A DNA stretch of 64,000 bases from Phragmites australis (Eukaryota > Streptophyta > Magnoliopsida > Poales > Poaceae): positions 29,059,501-29,123,500 of the forward strand of contig NC_084938.1 in the NCBI RefSeq assembly GCF_958298935.1. The letters are read 5' to 3'. The position numbers and the translations under genes are program-made. The stretch's first letter is position 1, and each line of letters begins with the position of its first letter. Under the pieces are notes generated by a model. The model worked only from the letters and a program-made list of their open reading frames with translations. It searched no databases and had not been told where the DNA came from. Positions 45,626-57,106 of this stretch are shown here, one piece after another.

Positions 45626-46274
45626 ATCAAATGCCCATATTAAAAAAGGTGAACATGTCAGGAAACAAGAAGTTTGTCTTCTAAAACAATAACTATATGA
45701 TTGAAGGATTTGAATCTTGTTCTATGGTTGAGCATAACACGGAGACAGAACAAACCAAGAGGCTTTGATCTTGAGCACTAGCCTTCAAGACAGAACAAAC
45801 CAAGATGCCGTCTACTTCATATATTATTAGCATCTTGCATAATTTCTTATTTTTGGCAAAGCAAATTGAGCCAACATAAGCACAACTTGCAGTTAATTTC
45901 TAAATCGAAGTAGTGTATATTGAACACCCCTTTCTGAAGGTATGTACTAATTATTTTCAGATGCCTGTACAACTGGATATTTCACTCAATCACCATTTCA
46001 CAAGCCACACATGCTATCAATAGAGAGAGAACTGAGATTAGAGAAAAGGGGATACTCATTTGTGAGCAGTAATGTCCAGCTACCTATTGATCTACACGGC
46101 AGAATCTGTGTTCCATAATGGAAGACATACCCATCATCTCCCCACATCTACATGGCAGTAAAAAAAAGAATTGAACTGTCTCCTCCTTCCGTCCAGCACA
46201 TCCGGACAAGCAGTTGCACAACCCTAAAGAAATCTATTGAAAGGAGAAAAAGTGTCATGAGGCACAAACCTAAT

Positions 46275-47180
46275 CCATGGTGAAGTTGAAGAACCCAATC
46301 ACGTTCACCACCTCTGAGTTCCTGTGCCGTAGAAGAATGCCAATGCATAAATGAAATCATCAATTGTAGAACCCTACAATTTAGCAACAAAAAGGGAGGA
46401 GGGAATCTTACCACTTGGCACGGGCCTTCAGCTCGAGGGCGGACGACTGCAGCATGGTGTTGTACTCCTCGTTGAGCTTTGTGCTCTCCACGCCCTCCTA
46501 TTCGTTGTCGCTGCCTTGATTGGAGTCGTCACCGTGGAAGTCTCGGGAGGGAGGTGGATGGGCCAGGAGCACAGGGGAATGGGAGGAGGCGGTGGGGGAA
46601 GCCAGAGGACATCACGTGATGTGGAGGTTGTCCTCCTTGAAGGCGATCGAAGTGGAGGTGAGCTTGGCTACCAAGAAGGCGAAGAGGTGGCTGATAGCCA
46701 CCACACCGGAGTTGACGGTGTCACGAGCGAGGCCGCACGACTGCCAGATCTGCCTCCCAGAGTCGACAATGTCACCAGCTCTGTCTGCTAAATCCGAGCA
46801 ATAGCGACTAGACCTAGGCTCTTGGAAGCTGGATCTCATCGAAGAGTGGCCGGATCCGGGCATGGCCGCCCCGAGCGACAGTTGCTCAAGCAGGGAGGGG
46901 CCATGGGGAAGAGAGTCTGAGGGAGTCGACGGCGTTGCTAGCCGCAAGAACACCAGGCCAAGGCCTCTTGCGTGCACACTTACTCGACTAAGCGTGGAAG
47001 AGATGAGGGTAGGGTGAGGTGGAGGCTGAGATTGGAGGAGGAGGGATGGTGAGGCGGAGCTGCAGTGTGTGGGTGTGAGAGAGAGGAGCATGGGAGAAGA
47101 TAAGGTTCCATATTTTTTGACTGGATGGCGCGGGAATTGTCCCGCGCTCGGTTTCAGATATCTCGCTCCAAAAATCACAT
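46275..47180 (-). pseudogene. Exon-like gene sequence inside the CACTA-type element
   Basis: GC-rich, unlike the AT-rich flanks. A minus-strand frame (47178-46612) includes MRSSFQEPRSSRYCSDLADR and QIWQSCGLARDTVNSGVV. Further down, LNEEYNTMLQSSALELKARA runs to a GT donor (about 46413) and joins across an intron (acceptor about 46320) to NSEVVNVIGFFNFTMD and a stop at about 46275. A stop (TAG) breaks the frame near 46500, just before the second part. I do not recognise the protein. CACTA elements often carry captured host gene pieces, and this is the best explanation for the composition change. Confidence 0.45.
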
Positions 47181-47749
47181 GCTCTTTTTTTTGCTAGCGC
47201 CATGCACCAGTTTGAACAAAAATTATTTTAGTCGATTGCTGGATACAACCTCCTGTTGCTACCGCCCGTCGGAGATTGGGCGGAAGGGCCTGGTGCCGCG
47301 ATTCGTTGCCGGTGTGAGCTCCTAGTTGTGGTGATCATTTTGAGCTCTGGCAGGCGCTTGCGCCGTGGCCGTGCGAATGAATAAATAATCATAATGTAAA
47401 ATATTTATAATTTCAGTATAGATGAAATATAAATTATGAAACTGAGACTTCAAATTATTAAAAATGGCCAATTCATTTCCCACCCACCATCTCAAAGTTC
47501 TGAAATAGCCCGAAAGCCCATGAAGTCTTTTCACCCGAAAGCCTATGAAGCAAATAGCAGCCCACAAAGCCTAATAGCCCAAGAAGACATGTGGGCCTAA
47601 CTTCCACGTTGGTTGTGTTTGCCAGCAAGGATGAAATAGCTTTATGATGATTTTATTAGTGTTTATGACGATTATGTTAGTGACGGATTTGATCCCTTTT
47701 TGTCACTAACAACAAGGCAACTGGCCTTGGGGCTCATTTGTGAAGAATT

Positions 47750-49588
47750 GTTGAAACATCGTCATAAATGTTTATTTAATTCTTTTTAATAGTTTTATAA
47801 TTCAAATAAATGCTAGAAAACTTTAGAAAAATCCTAGAAAAATCCAGAAAATCAAAAATAACTTTGGAAAAATTCTAGAAAATTCCTAGCAACATAATTT
47901 CATCTGTAGTTAATCTTTTTAGTTCTATTTTAATCTTTAGAAAATCATAGCTTTATAACCGTAGCTCCATTTTGATCTGTTCTTTCGTCAGATTGTCCGA
48001 AAAAGCGTGATCTTGTATGTGATGATGTTTGTTGTGTGATATTTGGTTCTATTTGGATCTTGGTGTTTATGTGTTACCTTTTCCACGTATGTTGCGAGTA
48101 GATGCCAACATTCCAGAGGAGTTAGAAGGACTACAGGATCAAGATTTCAAAGACCCAACTGAGTTCAGTGAAGGCAAGTTGTGTTCTTGAACATATTTAT
48201 CCTGGTTTTTAAATATTTTGTTTTACAAACATGCATACCAATAATTTTGTTGGGAATCCCAAGAGTTAGGCTTTACCCTAGTTTTCCCTTATCATCTTTA
48301 TCGCCATAGTATGGTTTTGGGTTGTGGAATGGTAGATGATGCTTAGCCTTACTTTGGGATGGTAATCATGATAATTGCTCTACAAAATTGATAATAGTCC
48401 TATGCAACAATGATAAAAGATGATATAATAATTTTTGTAGCAACATGGCATAGGGATTTGAGCATGTGGTATGAGGAGATCGGTACAGGAAGTACGGATG
48501 GGTATGTGGTAGTCTTGTTCAAATCTAAGAACCGGTTCATGGGGTGACCTTTCTGTGTTTATAGTGCGACCGCAAGCCTGGTATGGGATGGGCCTAGACA
48601 ATTAATTTGCTTTACTCTCAGCATAGTGTAGACCAGGCAGAAGAACGGGGAATGGATGAGATGTCTTGGGATCCGAAAGGCGAAAGAGGGGGCTTTTGTT
48701 GTGGAGGTGTATTCACGTGGCTATGAAAACTTAGCGGGCAGGCATGTGCTAAGATGGGCATTGTAAAGGCTTTGCAGTGGATTCCTAGTGCACACCTCGA
48801 AAGTGTGTGAGAGTTTTCCGTCGGCCAACGGATGCTCAACAAATGGGAAGAAACGTCTTGTGGGTAAAGTGCACAACCTCTGCAGAGTGTAAAACTGGTT
48901 AATCAGCCATGCTCACGGTTAAGAGTGACATAGAAAACCTACCATGATTAGAACTTGATGTTTTGGTTAGTTTGGTCAGCTGTGATGGTGGGAATCATGG
49001 TTGAGGTGTTGTCAATCATAGTGGTGGGAACTATGATTGAGGTGTTCAACCATGGTGGATAGAACTTTGGTTGAGGTGTTGGAGAGTTGGTTAAGTCAAG
49101 ATGGTTGGAATCTTGAGGTGGTTTGCTATTTACAGTTGTTACTTAATTAGTATTGCTTTTCAAATATTTTTACTTAAATGTTGTTTTCTGCAAAAGAGCC
49201 ATTTAACCATATTCTTGTCAAAGCCTTCATATGTATACTATTTCCTTCACAACTTGCTGAGTATGACATGCGCTTACTCTTGCTATCACCAAATACTCAG
49301 TTGGAGAAGGTATCGAGGAGTACACTGAAGATGGATCATTCTAAGACGCTTTTTACGTCGATCATGCCTGTGGAAGAGTCGTAAAGGATTAGAGTAATCA
49401 TAGTTCGTTTAGTTTCCACTGCAGTTTATTTGGTTCTTCAACCATTGAAGGTCATTTGTGTAAGACAGTTTATTCGATTAAGGTATGGATATTGTAATGA
49501 TTATCATCAATGAAGTCACTATGTGTTGGGATTGATTCCTGGGCTCAACACATAAATGAGATTGGTTTGTTCCTTAAACCGGTCTTGA
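47750..49588 (+). mobile_element. Tekay/Del-like LTR in plus orientation
   Basis: Read on the plus strand, 48600-49588 is homologous to element D's 5' LTR read on the minus strand: the paired landmarks are GTGGGTAAAGTGCACAACCTC and GAGTGTAAAACTGGTTAATC, and a TCCTGGGCTCAACACAT tail like that of the solo LTR at 9560. It ends GGTCTTGACA at 49588. The left edge, near TGTTGAAACATCG at 47750, is approximate, and no matching 5-bp duplication was found. No coding region belongs to it. It is probably a solo or truncated LTR. Confidence 0.6.
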
Positions 49589-49764
49589 CATCTACATAAG
49601 CAATGCTTTTTTGGACAACAAAGGCTGGCCGAGCAAGGGTTGCCAAGCGCAATACTGGAGCTAGAGCAGCTATTTGGTTTTTCCTATGACTTAAGGTTAG
49701 ACTAAAATCTAATTAATTGTTGGAAAATTTTAATAAATTGCAAAAGTGAAAGTAGGGTGTTGCA
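49589..49764 (-). repeat. 3' LTR fragment of element D
   Basis: In minus orientation it starts TGCAACACCCTACTTTCAC right after a degenerate purine tract (49780-49765). Only 176 bp remain before the plus-orientation LTR end at 49588. Confidence 0.55.
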
Positions 49765-49776
49765 AACCTATCACCC

Positions 49777-50990
49777 TTAGAATGATTCTCGTCCTCGAGA
49801 TTCAGAAGGATTGGAGAAGAGATGGGGAAACTCGGTCTTCAGGTCTTCTTTTCTTTCCCATGTGACCTTCTCCTCTGAGTGATGGCCCCATTGCACTTTG
49901 CACATGCAGATCACTTTGCTTCTAGTAACTCTGTCGGCTGTCTCGAGAATCTTGACTGGTTGTTCTGAGTATGTAAGATCTTCTCGTATGTTTAGTTCCT
50001 TGGGGACTCGCAAACAGTTCTTTAGCTAAGAGATGTGGAAGATGTCATGTACGTCGGAGATTTGGGGTGATAACTCCAGTTAATATGCTACTTCTCCTCT
50101 TCTATCTAGCACCTTAAAGGGTCTGATATACCTAGGTGCAACCTTCCCCTTGACTTTGAATCTACGGAGTACTTTGATAGGCAATACCTTAAGATATACA
50201 TAATCTCCGACTTCAAAAGTCAATTTTCCGCTTCTGTTATCTGTGTAACTCTTTTGTCTTGACTGTTTGGTCCTCAGATTTTCCCGAATTACATGGACTT
50301 GCTTTTTCACATTCTGCAATATCTCTGGCCCAAAAGACTTGACTTTCACTGCTTTCATTCCAAAATAGCGGTATTCTAAACTTTCTCTCATACAATGCTT
50401 CGAAGGGAGACTAACTAGATAGCTATTGTTGTATGAGAATTCTGCATAAGGAAGACTCTAATCCCAACTATGGCTGTATTTCAAGGCACAAGGTCTCAGC
50501 ATATCTTCTAGAATCTGGTTCACCCTTTCTGTTTGACCATCGGTTTTGGTGTGATAGGCCAAGCTGAAATTTAACTTAGTGTCCATGGACTCATGAAGCC
50601 TCTGCCAAAACCGTGAAGTGAACTGGGTACCCCGATCTGATACAATCTTCTTGGGTATGCCGTGTAGGCATACAATTCTAGACATGTACAGTTCTGCAAG
50701 CTTTGCTCAAGATAGGTGGTCTTGACTGGGATGAAGTGAGCAACCTTAGTCAAGTAGTCCACAACAACCCATATGGAATCATAGCCGGATTGAGTACGAG
50801 GTAATCCGATGATGAAGTCCATATTGATTTCTTCCCATTTCCACTCAGGCACCTTTAATGGCTGAAGTAACCCTACCAGTCTTTGGTGTTCGGCCTTTAC
50901 TCTCTGGCAGGTATCACATAAGGCTACATACTCTGCTACATCACACTTCATACCATACCACCAATAACGCTCCTTTAGGTCTTGGTACAT
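49777..50990 (-). pseudogene. Element D integrase with chromodomain-like C-terminus, degraded
   Basis: The core shows INMDFIIGLPRT (about 50830-50810), KIVSDRGTQFTSRFW and DGQTERVNQ (about 50550-50530), so D, D, E are present. A frameshift lies near 50685 and stops occur near 50455 and 50078. The C-terminal part has FEVGDYVYLKVLP and then VKILETADRVTRSK, QWGHHSEEKVTWERKED: a chromodomain of the type fused to chromovirus integrases. In characterised chromoviruses this domain directs integration to chromatin, in some cases through methylated histone H3; for D this is inference. Confidence 0.85.
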
Positions 50991-51239
50991 CTTTGTACTT
51001 CCCGAATGGATGGAGTATGGTGAATCATGTGCCTATCTCAAAATTAAGTCCTTGATTGGCTTCTGACTCGGCACAAAGATCCTTTTCCCAAATCATACAG
51101 TGCCTTGGATGTCCACCAAAAATCCTAGGCCTTTGTCAGTCTTGAGGAGTTCCTTGATTTCCTTAATCTTCTCATTCTATAATTATCCCTTACGAATTTC
51201 TTGTTCCAGAGGGGGTTCTACTTCCATAGAAACTGCCTC

Positions 51240-52480
51240 CATATTAGCGCGAAACCCAGATTAAGTCACTCAAATTCCTTGTATAGCTCGGGTCTTCCTT
51301 CCCATACCATTGACATGTTGTAGTAACTTTTTTGGCTTAGTGCATCCGCTATAACATTGGCTTTCGTAGGGTGATAGTGAATTCCCGCATCGTAGTTCTT
51401 GACCAGCTCTAACCATCGGCGTTGCCTCAAGTTAAGGTTTGTCTGGGTGAAAATGTACTTTAGACTCTTATGGTCTGTATAGATTTCACACTGCTTACCG
51501 AGGATGTAATGCCTCCAAATCCTCAATGCATGCACAACCGCTGCTAGTTCTAGGTCATGTCAGGTAATTCTCCTCGTGTTTCCTCAACTGCCTTGATGTA
51601 TAAGCCACAACCTGACCTTCTTGCATGAGCATACATCCAAGTCCTTGTCGTGAGGCATCACAATAGATGTCAAAGCCCTTTCTGATATCTGGTAATATGA
51701 GTAGTGGTGATGTGGTCAATCTCTTCTTTAACTCCTCAAAGCTTGCTTCACAGGACAGGGTCCACTTGAATTCTTTACTCTTCTACAATAGCTCAGTGAG
51801 AGGATTGACTATCTTGGAGAAACCTTCTATGAACCGGCGATAGTATCCTCCTAGTCCGAGAAAACTCCTAATTTCTGACACATTCGTGGGTGGCATCCAA
51901 TTTAACACATCCTTCACCTTGCTTGGATCTACTGCTACTCCTCTAATAGAGATGATGTGTCCAATTCTTGGAGAAAACCAGGATATCATCAATGAAAACT
52001 ACCATAACTTATCCAATTACTACATAAACACCTTGTCCATGAGCTACATGAAGTAGGCCGGGCATTGGTCAAACCAAATGACATAACTGTGAACTCGTAT
52101 AATCCATAGCGGATACTGAAAGCCATCTTGGGGATGTCTGATGCTCTAATCTTTAACTAGTGATATCCTGACGGTAGATCAATCTTGGAGAATACACTGG
52201 CTCCTTTTAACTGATCAAACAAATCCTCAATCCAGGGTAAGGGATACTTGTTCTTGATGGTTACCTCATTGAGGGATCTATAATCTACACACATCTGTTG
52301 AGTACCATCGTTCTTCTGCACAAAGAGCACTGGGGCTCCCTAAGGTGAGGAACATGGGCGAATGAAACCCTTGTCTTGTAACTCTTTGAACTGTTGCTTA
52401 AGCTCAACTAGTTCATTAGCGGGCATTCTATATGACCTCTTAGATATAGGGGCTTTCCCAGGTACTAGTTCAATAATAAA
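51240..52480 (-). pseudogene. Element D reverse transcriptase and RNase H, degraded
   Basis: RT starts after FIIELVPGKAPISKRSYRMP (about 52490) and continues through KGFIRPCSSP, then [24 protein letters not shown] sequence and VFIDDIL (about 51995-51975). About 40 residues expected between the catalytic box and GHIISIRGVAVDPSKV are missing, which points to a deletion near 51970. RNase H has [16 protein letters not shown] (about 51675) and [13 protein letters not shown] (about 51475). Stops are frequent. Confidence 0.82.
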
Positions 52481-53005
52481 GTCGATGTCACGGTCTGGTG
52501 GAATACCTAGCAGATCTTTAGGAAACACATTAGGAATTTCACGCACCACTCGAATCTCCTCGATAGGGGTATCCTTCAACTGGTTGAGTGCACACTCTTG
52601 GGCTGACGGGATACTTGCCACAAATTCAACCTTGGTCCCATCTTCGTTGGTCAGACGAACTGCCCTTCTGGCACACTTGATCACCACATCAAACTTAGCT
52701 AACCAATCCATTCCGTGGATCACATCTATCCCATTAGAGTCCAAGACAATGAGATTGGCTGGAAAGTCTACATCCCTTATTTTGAGGTTTACCTTTGCTC
52801 TCACTTCTGCTCCTGGAGAGCTAACTATCATCTTGTGTGGCATAATAGCTATGGGCAGGTTGTACCTTGTCACATGCTTGGATGATATGAATGAATGCGA
52901 TGCTCCCAAATAAAATAAAACTGTGGCAGGGGCAGAATTAATAAGGAACATGCCAAGTATGACGTTTGCTGCGTTCTGGGCATCTTTGGTGGTGACATGG
53001 TTCAC
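52481..53005 (-). pseudogene. Element D protease region with altered active site
   Basis: Frame 53005-52340 begins near MNHVTTKDAQNAANVILGMF. The aspartic protease box reads VLFYLGASHSFIS; relatives have Asp-Ser at the Tyr-Leu position, so the catalytic Asp is gone. The frame continues through VIHGMDWLAKFDVVI. Confidence 0.8.
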
Positions 53006-53104
53006 TCTCCCATGGATGTAGTTCTATCATCTGCAGTTTCCCTGAGCTGGTGCTTGATTCCCATTACGTCCCTAAGGTTGAGCTTGGGCCTGAGCTGGAT
53101 GCTT

Positions 53105-54139
53105 CTTCGGACACTTGTTAGCACAGTGTCCTGTATCCCCACAGTTGAAGCACAGGCCGTTCCCCTGGGTGTTGTTGTTCTAGGGAGTAGCCTAGTTGAC
53201 AGGATGGGGTGCTTGAAAGTTGGGGTGTGGCACCTGATAGTTGGGGCACAGTGCCTGAAAATTGGGGCGCGGAGCTAGAGCTTAAGCTGAAGGCCTGTAC
53301 TAATTTGGGGGACGGAACGAGGACTGCTGCTGCTGCACAAAATGAGGACGAGAGCTGCTCCCTGCTTGCTAGTTTTGGAAGGGCAGCTTCCTCTTCTTGT
53401 CACTCTCGATCTGATTGCACTTGTTTTCCAGGACAAGCACCATATTCATTATGTATTGGAAACTTGGGAACTCATGGGGAATCAGCTGATATTGCAGGTC
53501 ATCATCCAGTCCCTCCATGAAACATTTCTGCTTCTTTTCATCAGTGTCCACCTCACCCGGGGCATACCTTGAGAGTTGAGTGAACTTGGTGACGTAATCC
53601 GTGACCGACATGGAGCCCTGTTTGAGGTTCAGGAACTCCTTCTTGATCTTGATGGCTCCTGCGAGCACATGGTGAGCACGGAAGCTGTTCCTGACCTTAG
53701 TCCAGGTGATGCACTGAGCATCCTGGTGCACATCGTGATACGCACCCACCAATCCGCTGTTGGGCCGACAAGCTGGTGTGCAGCGAAGAGCACTTCTCAC
53801 TGTTGGTGCACTAGCTGATATGCAGCTTCTTGTCTATAGTTTTGAGTCAATCATCTACGTCTAGAGGATCATTTGCATGCGAGAAGACTAGTGGCTTGGT
53901 CCTTTGAAATGCTCAAGCCTGGATTGGTTCTGGGGAGAAGCGGGGGCTTGAACCAGAGGAACCTGATATAGGTGGGCCATGGTCTGGGTCATCCCCTGTA
54001 GAATCTGGGTCTACATGGCCATCATCTGTTCCACAGTAAACCGAGGAGGAGGTGGTGGTGGTGGCACACGCTGGTTGTTGCCTGTGTTGTTGTTGTTGGC
54101 ATTGGTGGCGTTGGTGTTGTTGCTCTTGGTGTTAACCAT
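53105..54139 (-). pseudogene. Element D gag with zinc knuckle, degraded
   Basis: The start MVNTKSNNTNATNAN is at 54139, followed by a Pro run and FTVEQMMAM, with a TAG at about 54013. The capsid-like part (53800-53369) has QGSMSVTDYVTKFTQLSRYA and DEKKQKCFMEGLDDDLQYQL. The zinc knuckle C-x2-C-x4-H-x4-C (CFNCGDTGHCANKC) is at about 53153-53112. Several frame breaks separate the pieces. Confidence 0.82.
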
Positions 54140-54381
54140 CTGTTCAAGACCGGACAGAGAGATCGGAAGAGGTAAACAAGACTGAACAAGATAGAGCAAG
54201 AAGGAAAGGAACCCAACTATACTAAAGCATAAATAGATAGTCTTATAAAAGATGTGGCTATGGACAGGCCCATAGAGCACACCGACACTCATGCAGAAAA
54301 TAACAAATCACACAAGCACACCACACTCAACAAACAAACGATACTACAACATCTTGTTCTTATGACTCTAGGGGTATCATC

Positions 54382-55169
54382 CTAATACCGGGAACCAACT
54401 GAGGAACCGCCGATGGACTGAGTGTACTTATGAGATCCTGCTTCAGGGGTGTCGTCAGTGCGTCGCCCCTTGTAGGGCCAGGAACAAGCAGACCAAGTCT
54501 CTGGCTCAGAAGTAGAAGACTCTCCATCTAGCTGTTGGTGAAGCATCTTGGCTGTCTCCTCGGTGTGGGCCAGACACTCACAAACCTCCTCCAACTCCTC
54601 CAAGGCATAGTCTAGATCCTTGTTCAATGTAGTCGTAAGCAGCACCTGCTCGACCAACTTGCTGTTGGCCTGATGCGTAGTGGGCTCCACCTGGACCTCA
54701 GAACTACCACGCTCACGCCTGGGAAGTAGCAGTACGGGGTGTTTCTCAGGACATCCCTGTACTGCTCACACACACGGTACAGAGCCTGATGTGCTTCATC
54801 CCTGATACCTGCCTCGAAGCTGTCCCTCATGGCCATGGCTCTGTGGATACTGGCAATCTGGTATACCTCATCCTTTCCTTGTAGCTCAAAGATGTAGACA
54901 CCCACACTCCACTCCTCATGCCCTGGGCACTGCAGCTTGAATCCCAAGTAGACTAGCGCCTTGGTGTGTCCCAGGCCTTGAAGAACCTCCCATAGCAGGC
55001 AGGGCATATCCCCAGCATGGAAGCCTTCTAAGTGGTAGCATTCCGGAGAGGTGTTGGTCTTGTGGGCCTCACTAGGGTGACTGAGGCCAGCATCCTTGGT
55101 CGGGGACTTCTTGCAGTGAGGGACTCTACCACCGGTGGACTTGCGAGCGGTGAACTACGTGCGGGTCAT
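54382..55169 (-). pseudogene. Element D leader frame with histone H3-tail-like N-terminus
   Basis: Minus strand. The ATG at 55169 opens MTRT, a stop (TAG, 55157-55155), then FTARKSTGGRVPHCKK. Aligned with the N-terminus of plant histone H3, 12 of the first 20 positions match, and the stop falls at the position of Lys4. The frame continues with GFHAGDMPCLLWEVLQGLG and FKLQCPGHEEWSVGVYIFEL to about 54720, where a frameshift leads to a Glu-rich coiled-coil-like part (NKDLDYALEELEEVCECLAH) ending at 54382. I do not recognise the rest. The frame lies between the primer-binding site and gag. Confidence 0.7.
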
Positions 55170-55341
55170 CTATAAGTTGAAAACAGAATAGCGTCACAAA
55201 ACAGTTTTAAATAAAAAAGGGAAAATAAGCAAGAATAAAGCGGAAAAAAATAATAAACAAAGGTTTGTAAACATAGTTTTTATAAAATATAATCCCTAGG
55301 AAACGTCCATTTCTAATTAGGTTGCATCCTGCGGTCGATAT

Positions 55342-55354
55342 GGCTTTGATATCA
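55342..55354 (-). promoter_or_regulatory. Primer-binding site of element D
   Basis: The minus strand reads TGATATCAAAGCC next to the LTR border at 55359, two changes from the TGGTATCAGAGCC site complementary to initiator tRNA-Met. The 170 bp between it and the leader frame ATG hold no other feature. Confidence 0.65.
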
Positions 55355-55358
55355 CCTC

Positions 55359-55610
55359 TATCACACCCAGTTTTACGACCAAACTGAATGCAGTTATATG
55401 TATGCCTAGCAACAAGTTATATACATATAGTGACGTCACATATGGTAAAACATAATAATATCCAAAATTATTACAGCACTAAATATTACATCAAGAACCC
55501 GAAGGTCTAAAAGAAAAGTACACTATAGCAAAAACACAAAAAGCACTGGTGCCCACAACACCACAGGTACCGACCGGAAGACCCACATGCCTAGAATGTC
55601 GCTCCATCGT
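55359..55610 (-). repeat. 5' LTR of element D, 3' piece
   Basis: On the minus strand it ends CTGGGTGTGATA next to the primer-binding site. It is interrupted at 55610 by element C. Confidence 0.7.
55606..55610. repeat. Target-site duplication of element C (ATCGT)
   Basis: ATCGT at 55606-55610 is repeated at 61721-61725 outside the two LTRs of C. Confidence 0.92.
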
Positions 55611-57046
55611 TGTCGGTGACATGGGAACCAGGAGTCCCCGAGTCCCGAGGCCAGGACAGCAGAATGCTACGTGGCGCTATCCCTCGGGGACCACCTCCCC
55701 GAGGGCCGAGAAAAGACAGTTCCAGGAGGGGTGCTCGGGGCCAGGTACAGTTGGCCCCCGGGCGCCCGTAGTTCCCTGAGGATCCGTGAAGAGCCAGTTC
55801 CGGGAGGGGTGCTCGGGGCCATGTATAGTTAGCCCCCGGGCACCCGTAGTTCCCCGAGGACCCGGGAAGAGCCAGTTCCGGGAGGGGTGCTCGGGGCCAT
55901 GAACAGTTGGCCCCCGGGCGCCTGTAGTTCCCCGAGGACCCGAGAAGAGCCAGTTCCGGGAGGGGTGCTCGGGGCCATGAACAGTTGGCCCCCGGGCGCC
56001 TGTAGTTCCCCGAGGACCCGAGAAGAGCTAATTCCGGGAGGGGTACTCGGGGCCATGAACAGTTGGCCCCCGGGCACCCGTAGTTCCCCGAGGACCTAAG
56101 AAGCCCCTTGCCGGAGGACCCCACAAGGGCTCATCAGTGAGGTGTCAATCGGTGGGAGGCCCGATGCTGCATTTAAGAGGGAGCGTGGCCTGTCACCTCG
56201 AACCACTCCCCCCCACGCCTGTCGTACTGAGTACGTCAGTCCCTGCCACCGCCTGGCAGGGGGCGTGGGGGCATTTAATGCGACGGGTCCCATCGCACGT
56301 CACCCTGTGGGGCCCATGAAGGAAAAGGCTTGGAGATATCATCACTGGGCTCGAGACGCATTACCTGCCCCCTGCTGTGTTAGGTCTGTTCTGACCGCGC
56401 GGGCATTCAGGGCAGTTCGGCGGCTGCCCGGTGGGTCCTCCCCCCTGCACCTGCTAAAGTTGGGCGACGGGATCGGCCGGAGACACATTTTCAACCCTGT
56501 AACGTCAAACTGCAGCCCCATGACGGTTGCTTTCCATTTATGGCTCATGGGAACTCGTGCCCCCGTTCTGGGCACGCCGAGCCTCCCCTGGTAGGATAAA
56601 AGGGGGGAGAGGACGGGGTTGGAGATGGAGAGAGATAGATTGGGAGAGAGATAGATTGGGAGAGAGATAGATTGGGAGAGAGATAGATTGAGAAAGAGAG
56701 ACTCGGAAGAGCAGAGGTCGAAGAAGCTTTAGGAGAAGTCCAAGCTTGAAGACCGGAGCTCAAGACTTAGACAAAAAACCTTGTAATACAGAGATCCAGA
56801 GAAAGGCATTTCAAGAGCCTTGATAATACACCAGACACACAGGAGTAGGGTATTACGCTCCGTGCAGCCCGAAACTGTCTAAAATCCCTTGAGCATTTAC
56901 TCTCACTAGCAGACAATCATCCGTCCCGCCTAGATCTCATACACTCGCATTAAATCCACGTACGAGGTAGATCCAGAATCAGCCCCCCGGCCGAACTCAA
57001 AAGGGGGTCCCTCAGGATCCCCACTCGCGGTGTTCATACACCTACA
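55611..57046 (+). repeat. 5' LTR of element C
   Basis: 1436 bp. It holds five copies of a 78-bp repeat (about 55715-56105) built on GTTCCGGGAGGGGTGCTCGG and TAGTTCCCCGAGGACC, and later several GGGAGAGAGATAGATT units (about 56622-56695). A TATA-like GGATAAAAGG lies near 56594. Confidence 0.9.
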
Positions 57047-57106
57047 ACTGGCGTGCCAGGTAGGGGGGGTTACATCCCTGAATCTGCCTTGTTTTCTGCA
57101 GGAAAA

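Larger units (their letters stand above)
44477..47749. mobile_element. CACTA-type element, left end present, right end lost
   Basis: Starts CACTACAAGAAATCTGC, followed by subterminal GTCATGGTT/TGACGAAAATG repeats to about 44720. A matching inverted subterminal zone (GTTAGTGACGG, TTTGTCACTAAC, CGTCATAAA) lies at about 47640-47770, but no CTTGTAGTG terminus follows; the Tekay-like LTR begins there. The middle holds a small MITE and exon-like sequence on the minus strand. Confidence 0.65.

Noticed and set aside
55591..56124. Antisense frame with repeated GSSGNYGRPGANC motif in the LTR of C
   Set aside because: Encoded by the 78-bp LTR repeat; the same happens at 60189-60814. Periodicity of the DNA, not a protein repeat under selection that I can show.
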